Shown here: positions 15,512 through 63,498 of the stretch, piece after piece | How positions within the stretch are numbered: the stretch's first letter is position 1 | Layout: the number at the start of each line of letters is the position of its first letter | Source of the DNA: Streptomyces anulatus | Lineage (GTDB): Bacteria > Actinomycetota > Actinomycetes > Streptomycetales > Streptomycetaceae | DNA length: 64,000 nucleotides | Assembly: GCF_014650675.1 (NCBI RefSeq) | Contig: NZ_BMVK01000003.1 | Coordinates: 1 to 64,000, forward strand | Direction: 5' to 3' | The notes under the pieces: model-generated | Seen by the model: only the letters and a program-made list of their open reading frames with translations | Database searches by the model: none | What the model was told of the DNA's origin: nothing | Made by a program: the position numbers and the translations under genes

Positions 15512-17179
15512 ATGAACGACGAGCACCGGACCCCGGGCGACTGGGACGCCATCGTGATCGGCAGCGGCATGGGCGGTCTGACCTGTGCCGGGTACCTGGC
15601 GGTGACGGGGCACCGGGTGCTGGTGCTCGAACAGGCCGGGGTGGTGGGCGGCAACAGTCATGTCTTCCGCCGCCGCTCGGCCTACGAGTTCGACGCCGGT
15701 GTGCACTACATCGGCGACTGCGGGCCCGACGGCGTGCTGCCGTCGATCCTGCGCGGCCTGGCCCTGGAGGACCGCGTCACCTTCCGCGCCATGGACCCCG
15801 ACGGCTTCGACGAGGTCGTCCTCCCGGGTCTGCGGATGCTCGTGCCCACGGGCTGGGACCGCTATCTCGACCGCCTCACCGGCGTACTCCCGCAGGACAA
15901 GGAAGGTCTGCGGGAGTTCGTCGAGGTGTGCTCGTCGGTCGGCGCGGAGATGCGCTGGACCCTGCTGTCCGCGGCCGGCGCCGAGCCGGCCGAGATGCTG
16001 CGGCGCACCGCCACGATGACGGCCTGGGGGCGCCGCACGCTGCACGCCCTGTTCGAGCACTGCGAACTGTCCGCCGACGCGCGCACCGCGCTCGCCGCCC
16101 AGGCCCTCAACTACGGCATCGGGCCCGAGGAAGCCACCGTCGGCATGCACGCCAGCGTCATGGACCACTATCTGCGCGGCGCCGCCTACCCGGTCGGCGG
16201 CGGACAGATGCTCTCCGCGTCGCTGGTCGAGGCGGTCACCGGGCACGGCGGCACCGTCCGGGTGCGGCAGCGGGTGGAACGGGTCCTGGTGGAGGACGGC
16301 CGGGTGTACGGAGTGCTCCTCGACAGCGGCGAGGAACTGCGCGCGCCCGTCGTGGTGTCCAACGCGGACTATCCGCGCACCGTCCTGGAACTGGTCGGCG
16401 AGGAGCACTTCGCGCCGCCGATCGTGAAGCGGGCCCGCACCGCGGTGATGGGCCACCCCCTGGTGGTGCTGTACGTCGGGCTCGACCGGGAGCTGCCCGG
16501 TACCGGGCCGAACGTCTGGTGGCACGGCGGGCCCATCGAGGACGCGTTCCGCGAGCTGGCCGACGGACGGTTCGACTCCCCGCAGTCGGTCTTCATCTCC
16601 TTCGCGTCCGCCAAGGACCCGGACACCGCCGCCATCCGGCCCCCGGGCCACGCCAACTTCCAGGTGATGGCGCTCTGTCCACGCCCGCTGGACGCCTGGG
16701 GCGCGGCCGCGGCCGACCCGGACGGCGAGGGGTACCGGCGCGACGCGGCCTACCTGGCGGAGAAGGAAAGGGTCACCGAGGCCATGCTGGCCACCGCGGA
16801 ACGGGCGCTCGGCCCCTTCCGCTCCCACATCACCCACCTGGAGCTGGCCACACCGGCGACCCAGCGCCGCTACACCCGTTCCACCGGCGGCTCGCCGTTC
16901 GGCCTCGCGCGCTGGGGCGGTACGGGCGCCCGGCCCGACACCCGTACCGGGGTGAAGGGCCTGTACGTGGTGGGGCAGAGCACCCGGTACGGCAGCGGCA
17001 TCACCGGGGCCGCGGTCAGCGGCATCGCCTGCGCCGGGCAGATCACCGACCGGCCGCTGCTGCCGGAGGTGCACGGCGGCGCGGTGCTGGGCGACCCGCG
17101 CCTGCTTCCCGAGCGCGGCGCCGGCTGGGACCCGCTGCACGCGTGCGGCGGCCGGGCCCCGCGCGGCGGTTCCCGATGA
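15512..17179 (+). CDS. Phytoene-desaturase-like FAD-dependent oxidoreductase
   Basis: A 555-residue FAD flavoenzyme of the phytoene desaturase/CrtI-like family. The dinucleotide motif GSGMGGLTCAGYLA starts at Gly17 and continues to the ribose-binding VLVLEQ. The C-terminal FAD motif is GLYVVGQSTRYGSGITGAAVSG. There is no phytoene synthase, so a carotenoid role is unlikely. In cinnamoyl-lipid clusters such an enzyme is proposed to oxidise the electrocyclised cyclohexadiene to a benzene ring. It is the last gene of the polyketide operon before the NRPSs. ATG 15512 follows GCGAGAGGCAGCG. Confidence 0.87.
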   Translation: MNDEHRTPGDWDAIVIGSGMGGLTCAGYLAVTGHRVLVLEQAGVVGGNSHVFRRRSAYEFDAGVHYIGDCGPDGVLPSILRGLALEDRVTFRAMDPDGFDEVVLPGLRMLVPTGWDRYLDRLTGVLPQDKEGLREFVEVCSSVGAEMRWTLLSAAGAEPAEMLRRTATMTAWGRRTLHALFEHCELSADARTALAAQALNYGIGPEEATVGMHASVMDHYLRGAAYPVGGGQMLSASLVEAVTGHGGTVRVRQRVERVLVEDGRVYGVLLDSGEELRAPVVVSNADYPRTVLELVGEEHFAPPIVKRARTAVMGHPLVVLYVGLDRELPGTGPNVWWHGGPIEDAFRELADGRFDSPQSVFISFASAKDPDTAAIRPPGHANFQVMALCPRPLDAWGAAAADPDGEGYRRDAAYLAEKERVTEAMLATAERALGPFRSHITHLELATPATQRRYTRSTGGSPFGLARWGGTGARPDTRTGVKGLYVVGQSTRYGSGITGAAVSGIACAGQITDRPLLPEVHGGAVLGDPRLLPERGAGWDPLHACGGRAPRGGSR

Positions 17180-17356
17180 CCGTTCACCAGGGCCTTATCG
17201 AGGCTTCTAATAAGGACGTTCCCGCGCCCCGAGGTGCACGGTAGCGTCCAAGCGGTGAGGCGGGGTCAGCTCGCGCGCCCGGTCCGAGAAAGCCGATCCG
17301 GCGTATTCCCGCGGGGCTGCCTTCACCATTTTCTGATTCCAGGGGAGTGAATTGTC
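17180..17356 (+). promoter_or_regulatory. Spacer before the NRPS genes, possible internal promoter
   Basis: The largest gap within the plus-strand operon (177 bases). It contains a locally AT-rich stretch with a CCTTAT/ATAAGG inverted repeat (17193-17215) and a TAGCGT hexamer (17242-17247) that suits a streptomycete -10 box, but no convincing -35 partner at the usual distance. It may give the NRPS genes their own promoter. Confidence 0.3.
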
Positions 17357-57503
<40,147 letters not shown>

Positions 57504-57542
57504 TCGGAAACTCTTTCGCAGCACAGGACGAACGGCGGAAAC

Positions 57543-58814
57543 ATGACCGCGCACACCCTGCCTATACCGGACGACATCTCCACCATCAATCTGACCGATC
57601 CCAGAACGTACGAGGTGAATGACCTCAGCGAATACTGGCGGCAATTGCGGACCACCCGTCCGCTGTACTGGCATCCACCGGTCGGCGACGCACCGGGATT
57701 CTGGGTGGTCAGCCGGTACGCGGACGTCATGGCGCTGTACAAGGACAACAAGAAGCTCACGTCGGAGAAGGGCAACGTGCTGGTCACGCTGCTCGCCGGG
57801 GGCGACTCGGCGGCCGGCAAGATGCTCGCCGTGACCGACGGCGCCATGCACCGCGGCCTGCGCAACGTGCTGCTCAAGAGTTTCTCTCCGCAGGCGCTCA
57901 AGCCGATTGTCGACCAGATCCGGGTCAATACGACCCGGCTGGTGGTGGACGCCGCGCGGCGAGGTGAATGCGACTTCGCCGCCGACGTCGCCGAGCAGAT
58001 TCCGCTGAACACCATCTCGGACCTGCTCGGTGTGCCCACCGCGGACCGTGAGTTCCTTCTCAAGCTCAACAAGTCCGCGCTCAGTTCGGAGGACGCCGAC
58101 CAGTCGGCCACCGATGCGTGGCTCGCCCGTAACGAGATCCTGCTGTACTTCAGCGAGCTGGTCGCCGAGCGCCGCGCGAAGCCTACCGAGGACGTCATCA
58201 GCGTTCTCGCCAACAGCACCGTGGACGGCAAACCGCTGACCGAGGAAGTCATCGTCCTCAATTGCTACAGCCTGATCCTCGGCGGCGACGAGACCAGCCG
58301 GCTCTCCATGATCGACTCGGTGCAGACCTTCACGCAGTACCCCGACCAATGGGAGCTGCTGCGCGACGGAAAGGTGACCCTGGAGTCGGCCACCGAGGAG
58401 GTGCTGCGCTGGGCGACCCCCGCGATGCACTTCGGCCGCCGGGCGGTGACGGACATGGAGCTCCACGGCCAGGTGATCGCCGCCGGTGACGTGGTGACGC
58501 TCTGGAACAACTCGGCCAACCGGGACGAGGAGGTCTTCGCGGACCCGTACGTCTTCGACCTGAACCGGTCGCCCAACAAGCACATCACCTTCGGATACGG
58601 TCCGCACTTCTGCCTCGGCGCCTATCTGGGCCGTGCCGAGGTGCACGCGCTGCTCGATGCCCTGCGCACCTACACCACCGGGTTCGAGATCACCGGTGAG
58701 CCGCAGCGGATCCACTCCAACTTCCTCACCGGGCTGTCCCGGCTGCCGGTGCGCATCCAGCCGAACGAGGCCGCGATCGCCGCCTACGACAGCGACGACG
58801 GGGTGCGGTCGTGA
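57543..58814 (+). CDS. sky32: Cytochrome P450, beta-hydroxylase of carrier-bound amino acids
   Basis: A 423-residue bacterial class I P450. The oxygen-activation helix reads GGDETS from Gly247, the ExxR pair is Glu286/Arg289 (EVLR), and the heme ligand is Cys357 in FGYGPHFCLG. It is the first gene after the NRPSs with 39 bases between, and overlaps the thioesterase start. In skyllamycin a single P450 hydroxylates the beta carbons of Phe5, O-Me-Tyr7 and Leu11 while they are bound to carrier domains; the sequence as I recall it matches that enzyme closely. It is the only P450 in the window, so it would have to serve all three positions. It needs external ferredoxin, and none is encoded nearby. 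Confidence 0.94.
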   Translation: MTAHTLPIPDDISTINLTDPRTYEVNDLSEYWRQLRTTRPLYWHPPVGDAPGFWVVSRYADVMALYKDNKKLTSEKGNVLVTLLAGGDSAAGKMLAVTDGAMHRGLRNVLLKSFSPQALKPIVDQIRVNTTRLVVDAARRGECDFAADVAEQIPLNTISDLLGVPTADREFLLKLNKSALSSEDADQSATDAWLARNEILLYFSELVAERRAKPTEDVISVLANSTVDGKPLTEEVIVLNCYSLILGGDETSRLSMIDSVQTFTQYPDQWELLRDGKVTLESATEEVLRWATPAMHFGRRAVTDMELHGQVIAAGDVVTLWNNSANRDEEVFADPYVFDLNRSPNKHITFGYGPHFCLGAYLGRAEVHALLDALRTYTTGFEITGEPQRIHSNFLTGLSRLPVRIQPNEAAIAAYDSDDGVRS

Positions 58815-59584
58815 ACCAGCCGGCCGTCGCGCCGTCGCGATGGCTGCGCTGGTACCGCAGGTCGGCGAACCCCCGGGTGCGGCTGGTGTGCTTCCCGCAC
58901 GCGGGCGGCGCGGCGAGCATGTTCCGCGACTGGCCGCGGTGGCTCCCGGAGGACGTCGAGGTCATCGGCGTGTGCTACCCGGGGCGCCAGGACCGGGTGA
59001 TGGAACCGTGCATCGACGACATGGGTGTGCTGTCGACCCGGATCGCCGATGTGCTGCAGCCCTTCGCGGGGCAGCGGCTGGCGCTGTTCGGGCACAGCAT
59101 GGGCGCCTCGGTCGCCTACGAGGTGGCGCTGCGACTGCAGCAGCGCACCGGCGGTGTGCCGGCGGGGCGGCTGTTCGTCTCCGGACAGCTGCCGCCCCAC
59201 CGGGTGACGCCGGACGACGCGCATCTGCGCGGTGACGAGGCCATCCGGGACGAGGTGCGCCGGCTCGGGGACCCGAACGCCGACACCGTGCTGGACGACC
59301 CGGACCTGCTGGAGCTCGTCATGCCGGCGATCCGGGCGGACTTCCGCCTGATCGGCACCTATCTCCCCCGGCCGCCGACCCGGTTGAGCGCACCGATCTC
59401 CGCGTACACCGGGTCCGAGGACGAGGACGTGCCGGTCGAGGGTCTGCGGGAGTGGGCGGCGGCCACCGCGACGGCCTTCGACCACCGGGTCAGTCCCGGT
59501 GGCCACTTCTATCTGCTCGATGATCCCGAGGCGCTCGTCAAGGACCTGGCCGACCATCTGGCCGTCGGCTCCGTCGTCGGCTGA
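58811..59584 (+). CDS. Type II thioesterase (NRPS editing)
   Basis: A 257-residue external thioesterase of the GrsT/RifR type, which removes mis-primed acyl groups from carrier domains. The fold opens with RLVCFPHAGGAASMF, the nucleophile is Ser96 in GHSMGAS, and the catalytic His is in SPGGHFYLL. GTG 58811 overlaps the P450 stop. A terminator hairpin begins inside its last codons. Confidence 0.93.
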   Translation: MNQPAVAPSRWLRWYRRSANPRVRLVCFPHAGGAASMFRDWPRWLPEDVEVIGVCYPGRQDRVMEPCIDDMGVLSTRIADVLQPFAGQRLALFGHSMGASVAYEVALRLQQRTGGVPAGRLFVSGQLPPHRVTPDDAHLRGDEAIRDEVRRLGDPNADTVLDDPDLLELVMPAIRADFRLIGTYLPRPPTRLSAPISAYTGSEDEDVPVEGLREWAAATATAFDHRVSPGGHFYLLDDPEALVKDLADHLAVGSVVG

Positions 59585-59597
59585 GCCGACGACGGAG
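59569..59597. terminator. Hairpin terminator with the thioesterase stop codon in its loop
   Basis: CTCCGTCGTCGG (59569-59580) and CCGACGACGGAG (59586-59597) pair perfectly over 12 bases around a five-base loop that contains the TGA stop of the type II thioesterase. It lies between convergent genes and is near-symmetrical, so it can stop transcription from both sides. Confidence 0.75.
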
Positions 59598-59603
59598 GCG
59601 CGG

Positions 59604-60260
59604 TCAGCCGATCGCGAACTTCAGACCGGCGAGGGACAGCGTCACGCCGAAGAGGTCGACGAGCACGACACCGACGACCAGGGACCAGACCCAGCGTCGC
59701 CGGTTGGCCGCGGTGCGGATGAACTGCCAGGAGGCCATGGCGAGCACCAGACCCTGGATCAGGAAGCAGGGTTCGAACACCAGGATGTCGATGACCGCGG
59801 ACAGGTGATTCTCCTTGTCCGCGGTCGCGGCACTGACACCGGGCACGACCGGGAAGTCGACAGCGGACTTCATGCCGGCCAGGTACAGCCCCTTGGTGAC
59901 CCAGCCGAAGAAGGCGTGGGAGATGCACACGACCGAGGCGCCCCACAGGGGCAGCAGTACTATCCAGGCCGGGACACGCCGTGCGGCGGGATGCAGCAGC
60001 GCCAGGACCCAGAGGGCGCCGCACAGCATGATCGCGCTGACGACCCAGTTGACCGCCTGGACCTCGGACTGGTTGTGCTGGCCCCACAGCGGCAGCCCCC
60101 AGGTGCCGCCGACCGCCCAGTACACATGGAACGCGGTGTAGAGGAGTGTGAAAACGAAAGCCGAATGAACCCACAGCGGCCGGGACGGCAGTTCGATTTC
60201 TGTTTCCCGGTCCCCTGAATTAACGCTTTCGTCGGCCGGTGCTGAATTCGCGTACGTCAT
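59604..60260 (-). CDS. Small integral membrane protein of unknown function
   Basis: A 218-residue protein with about five hydrophobic segments (near residues 30-52, 68-90, 97-120, 155-178 and 188-212) and a polar, acidic N terminus of about 28 residues. I do not recognise the family with certainty; it resembles uncharacterised actinobacterial membrane proteins (DUF3995-like). ATG 60258-60260 follows GAGGATTGTGC; a TTG two codons earlier is not needed. It is the only minus-strand gene in the right half and is divergent from the ABC exporter, so it may be an immunity or housekeeping gene. No function is assigned. Confidence 0.75.
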   Translation of the reverse strand: MTYANSAPADESVNSGDRETEIELPSRPLWVHSAFVFTLLYTAFHVYWAVGGTWGLPLWGQHNQSEVQAVNWVVSAIMLCGALWVLALLHPAARRVPAWIVLLPLWGASVVCISHAFFGWVTKGLYLAGMKSAVDFPVVPGVSAATADKENHLSAVIDILVFEPCFLIQGLVLAMASWQFIRTAANRRRWVWSLVVGVVLVDLFGVTLSLAGLKFAIG

Positions 60261-60524
60261 GCACAATCCTCACTCTGAATGCGTGCAACCGGGTCTGACG
60301 CACGGTACCACCAGGCCCAAGGCCCCCCGCTGCCAGTCGTATCGGATTCTTCAATGAGACGCTTGGATCCGGCCAGGCCGCTGCTAGCGTCGGCACCGTC
60401 GATGTGGCAACCGCCGCGCCTTTGAGGCTGCTGGTGAACACGGTATTTCTTGCGGGAAACCCGGCGTTGTCCGACCTGAACCGTTGATCCGCGATCTGTG
60501 GAATTTGAGTTGGGGTGAGCGCAC
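60261..60524 (+). promoter_or_regulatory. Divergent region with a candidate promoter for the ABC exporter
   Basis: The 264 bases between the membrane protein and the ABC ATPase hold no gene. TTGGAT (60363-60368) and TAGCGT (60385-60390), 16 bases apart, resemble a streptomycete vegetative promoter pointing right, with a leader of about 125 bases before GTG 60525. Confidence 0.4.
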
Positions 60525-61502
60525 GTGGACATTGCTATCCAGGCCGAGGGGCTGCGCAAACGGTACGGCGGCAAGGAGATCAAGAACGCGCTGAACGGCG
60601 TGGACCTGATCGTGCCCGCCGGGACGGTCTTCGGGCTGCTCGGTCCGAACGGCGCGGGCAAGACCACCACCGTGCGCATCCTGGCCACCCTGCTCACCGC
60701 CGACGAGGGGGAGGCGAGCGTGGCCGGTTTCGACGTGCGCCGCCAGTCCAAGGAGGTGCGCCGCCGTATCGGCCTGACCGGCCAGTACGCGGCCGTCGAC
60801 GAGCGGCTGACGGGGCGTGAGAACCTCCGCCTCATCGGCACGCTCTACCACCTCGGCAAGACCGCCACGAGGGCCCGCGCGGACGAGCTGCTCGAACTGC
60901 TCGACCTCACCGATGCCGCCAACCGGGCGGTCAAGACCTATTCCGGCGGTATGCGGCGCAGGCTCGACCTGGCCGCGAGCCTCATCGCCGAGCCGCCGGT
61001 GCTGTTCCTCGACGAGCCCACCACCGGGCTCGACCTGACCAGCCGGCTCACGCTGTGGGACGTCATCCGCACGCAGGTCGGCCGCGGCGTCACCGTGCTG
61101 CTCACCACGCAGTACCTGGAGGAGGCCGACCAGCTCGCCGACCGGATCGCCGTCATCGACGACGGGGCCGTCGTCGCCGAGGGCACCCCGGACCAGCTGA
61201 AGGACCGGGTGGGCGACGACCGGATGCGCGTCACCGCCGCCAAGGTCGAGGACCTCACCCAACTCACCAAGGTGCTGGGCAGGTTCACCAGCGACCAGCC
61301 GCTCGTCGACGAGGAGCAGCGGACCGTCTCGGTGCCGATGACCGACGGTATCGGCGGCATCGCCTCGGTCGCGGCGGAGCTGGCCGCGGCCGGCATCCCG
61401 GTGTCGGACTTCCAGGTGAGCCGTCCGTCGATGGACGAGGTCTTCCTGTCCCTGACCAACAAAGCCGCCACGCGGCCGGTGAACGAAGGAGCGGCGGCGT
61501 GA
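60525..61502 (+). CDS. ABC exporter ATP-binding protein (DrrA type)
   Basis: A 325-residue nucleotide-binding subunit of the daunorubicin-resistance (DrrA) family, powering drug or lipid export. Walker A GPNGAGKT is at residues 40-47, the signature is YSGGMRRRLD from Tyr139, and Walker B is VLFLDEP with Asp163/Glu164. The C-terminal extension (RPSMDEVFLSLT) is typical of DrrA and absent from importers. The stop overlaps the permease start. It is probably the self-resistance/export system for the lipopeptide. Confidence 0.93.
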   Translation: MDIAIQAEGLRKRYGGKEIKNALNGVDLIVPAGTVFGLLGPNGAGKTTTVRILATLLTADEGEASVAGFDVRRQSKEVRRRIGLTGQYAAVDERLTGRENLRLIGTLYHLGKTATRARADELLELLDLTDAANRAVKTYSGGMRRRLDLAASLIAEPPVLFLDEPTTGLDLTSRLTLWDVIRTQVGRGVTVLLTTQYLEEADQLADRIAVIDDGAVVAEGTPDQLKDRVGDDRMRVTAAKVEDLTQLTKVLGRFTSDQPLVDEEQRTVSVPMTDGIGGIASVAAELAAAGIPVSDFQVSRPSMDEVFLSLTNKAATRPVNEGAAA

Positions 61503-62287
61503 CCGAGGCCCTGACCGATTCGACCGCGCTGATAGGCCGGCATCTGCGGCATCTGCTGCGCGTGCCCGAGCGCCTGTTGAGCGTCACGCTGATGCCGGTG
61601 ATGTACGTCGTCGTCTTCGGTTTCCTGTTCGGCAGTGCCATGCAGGTCGAAGGCGGCAACTACCGCGAATACATCATGGCCGGCATCTTCGCCCAGGTCA
61701 TGCTCGCCAACCTGCAGACCACCGCGGTCGGCGTGGTCGACGACCTGCGCAACGGCCTGGTCGACCGCTTCCGTTCGCTTCCCATGTCCCGGTACGCCGT
61801 CCTCGTCGGACGCACGGTGTCCGACCTCATGCTCTCGGGGGTCGCCATCGTCGTGATGTCCGTGGTCGGCTACCTCATCGGCTGGCGGGTCCACACCGGA
61901 CTCCCCGAGATGGCGGCCGCCTTCGGCATGCTGCTCCTGCTCGGTCTCGGCGCCTCCTGGCTCGGTGCGCTGCTCGGCCTCTCGCTGCGCAACGTCGAAG
62001 CGGTCAGTGCCGTGATGTCGATGGTCATGATGCCGCTGACCTTCCTCTCCAGCGCCTTCATCCCGCTGAGCGGACTTCCCGACTGGCTGCGTGCCATCGC
62101 CGTCTGGAACCCGCTGTCCATGGTGGTCGGGGCGCTGCGCGAGCTGTTCGGCAATCCCACGTCGGTCACCGACACGTCCTTCCCCTCGACTCACCCGATC
62201 CCGGTCGCCGTGGGCCTGATCGTCGTGATGATCGCAGTGGCCATGCCGCTCGCGGCCCACAAGTACCGGACCGCTGCGGCCCGGTGA
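61499..62287 (+). CDS. ABC-2 type exporter permease (DrrB type), first copy
   Basis: A 262-residue permease with about six membrane segments and the ABC-2 pattern: an N-terminal RHLRHLLRVPERLL interface helix, then VVDDLRNGLVDRFRSLPMSR in the long loop that contacts the ATPase, and a late PLTFLSSAFIPLSGLPDWLR segment. GTG 61499 overlaps the ATPase stop, so the two form one transporter. A paralogue follows at 63499. Confidence 0.92.
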   Translation: MTEALTDSTALIGRHLRHLLRVPERLLSVTLMPVMYVVVFGFLFGSAMQVEGGNYREYIMAGIFAQVMLANLQTTAVGVVDDLRNGLVDRFRSLPMSRYAVLVGRTVSDLMLSGVAIVVMSVVGYLIGWRVHTGLPEMAAAFGMLLLLGLGASWLGALLGLSLRNVEAVSAVMSMVMMPLTFLSSAFIPLSGLPDWLRAIAVWNPLSMVVGALRELFGNPTSVTDTSFPSTHPIPVAVGLIVVMIAVAMPLAAHKYRTAAAR

Positions 62288-62333
62288 GCCGGTCGGCCCG
62301 CAAGGCGCCGCCTACTGCCCAAGGAGCACTCCG

Positions 62334-63485
62334 ATGACGCCAGGCTTCACCACGTCCGCCGGCTTCGAGACGGGCGAGACGCCCGCTCCGGAGCACAACG
62401 TCCGCCCCCTGGTGGACACCGCCCTGCTGCCCGACTGGCGCGGTGCGGGCAAGGTCGTGCACTCCGCACACCGGATCTACGAGCACCTCATCTCGCTGTG
62501 GGCCCCGGGTGTCATCGAGGCCGCACACGACCTCGGAGTCTTCGCCGAGCTGAGCTCGGGACCCCGCACCAGCGACCAGCTCGCCGAGGCGTGCAGCTCC
62601 AACCAGCGGGCGATGCGCGTCCTGTTGGACGGTCTCTTCGCCTACGACATCCTCGACCGCATACCCTCCGACTCCGGCCCCACGGTCTACCGGATGCCGG
62701 ACGAGATGCGTGAATGCCTCCTGCCCGGCGGCCTGTTCAGCCTCGTCGGCAAGATCGAGTACGACCGACAGCTGGCCTGGCACTCCTGGCGCAACCTGGC
62801 CGACGCCGTGCGCACGGACAACCGCGACGCGTCGGGCGACCTCCAGCTCAACCAGATCACCGAGCACAACTACGAGTCCCTCGTGCGCGGCATCAACTTC
62901 TGGGCGCCGCCGATCGTGGCGGCGCTGGCCGACGGGTTCGAGACGTTCGAGTGGCCCACGGACCGGCCGGCCTCCGTCCTGGACATCGGCTGCGGCACCG
63001 GCCTCTACAGCCAGTTGCTGCTGGAGCGGTTCCCGCAGTGGCGGGCCACCGGCCTGGAGGCCCCGCACATCGCCCCGATCGCCGAGGCGCAGGCGCAACG
63101 GCTCGGGGTGGCGGACCGGTTCGACGTCCAGGTCCGCGACTTCTGGACCGAGTCCTGGGGCTCGGACCACGACCTGCTGATCTTCGTCAACATCTTCCAC
63201 CTGCAGACCCCCGAGTCGTCGCTCGAACTGCTGCGGAAGTCCAAGGAGTCGCTGGCCGAGGGCGGTCTGATCTGCATCGCCGACCACATGGTCACCGACG
63301 AGCAGGAGGCCAAGCCGGTCCAGGACCGGTTCGCGATGCTGTTCGCCGCGTCGATGCTGGCCACCGGTGGCGGGGACGCCTTCCTGCTCGACGAGTACGA
63401 CACCTGGCTGGCGGAGGCCGGGCTGCGGCGGGTCGCGGTGCTGGACACCCCGATGCACCGCATCCTGCTGGCCGGCCACGCCTGA
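62334..63485 (+). CDS. SAM-dependent O-methyltransferase
   Basis: A 383-residue class I methyltransferase of the caffeate/hydroxyindole O-methyltransferase type: a winged-helix dimerisation domain (residues about 45-150) and a Rossmann domain with the SAM motif VLDIGCGTG at 215-223. ATG 62334 follows AAGGAGCACTCCG. In a skyllamycin-type pathway it should methylate the phenol of Tyr7. Whether free, carrier-bound or peptide substrate is used cannot be read from the sequence. It lies between two paralogous ABC permease genes. Confidence 0.9.
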   Translation: MTPGFTTSAGFETGETPAPEHNVRPLVDTALLPDWRGAGKVVHSAHRIYEHLISLWAPGVIEAAHDLGVFAELSSGPRTSDQLAEACSSNQRAMRVLLDGLFAYDILDRIPSDSGPTVYRMPDEMRECLLPGGLFSLVGKIEYDRQLAWHSWRNLADAVRTDNRDASGDLQLNQITEHNYESLVRGINFWAPPIVAALADGFETFEWPTDRPASVLDIGCGTGLYSQLLLERFPQWRATGLEAPHIAPIAEAQAQRLGVADRFDVQVRDFWTESWGSDHDLLIFVNIFHLQTPESSLELLRKSKESLAEGGLICIADHMVTDEQEAKPVQDRFAMLFAASMLATGGGDAFLLDEYDTWLAEAGLRRVAVLDTPMHRILLAGHA

Positions 63486-63498
63486 GCGCCCCGTCGCC

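Noticed and set aside
436..17179. Carotenoid or terpenoid cluster (polyprenyl synthase plus phytoene-desaturase-like enzyme)
   Set aside because: No phytoene or terpene synthase is present, and the desaturase-like gene is embedded in a polyketide operon 14 kb away from the prenyl synthase.
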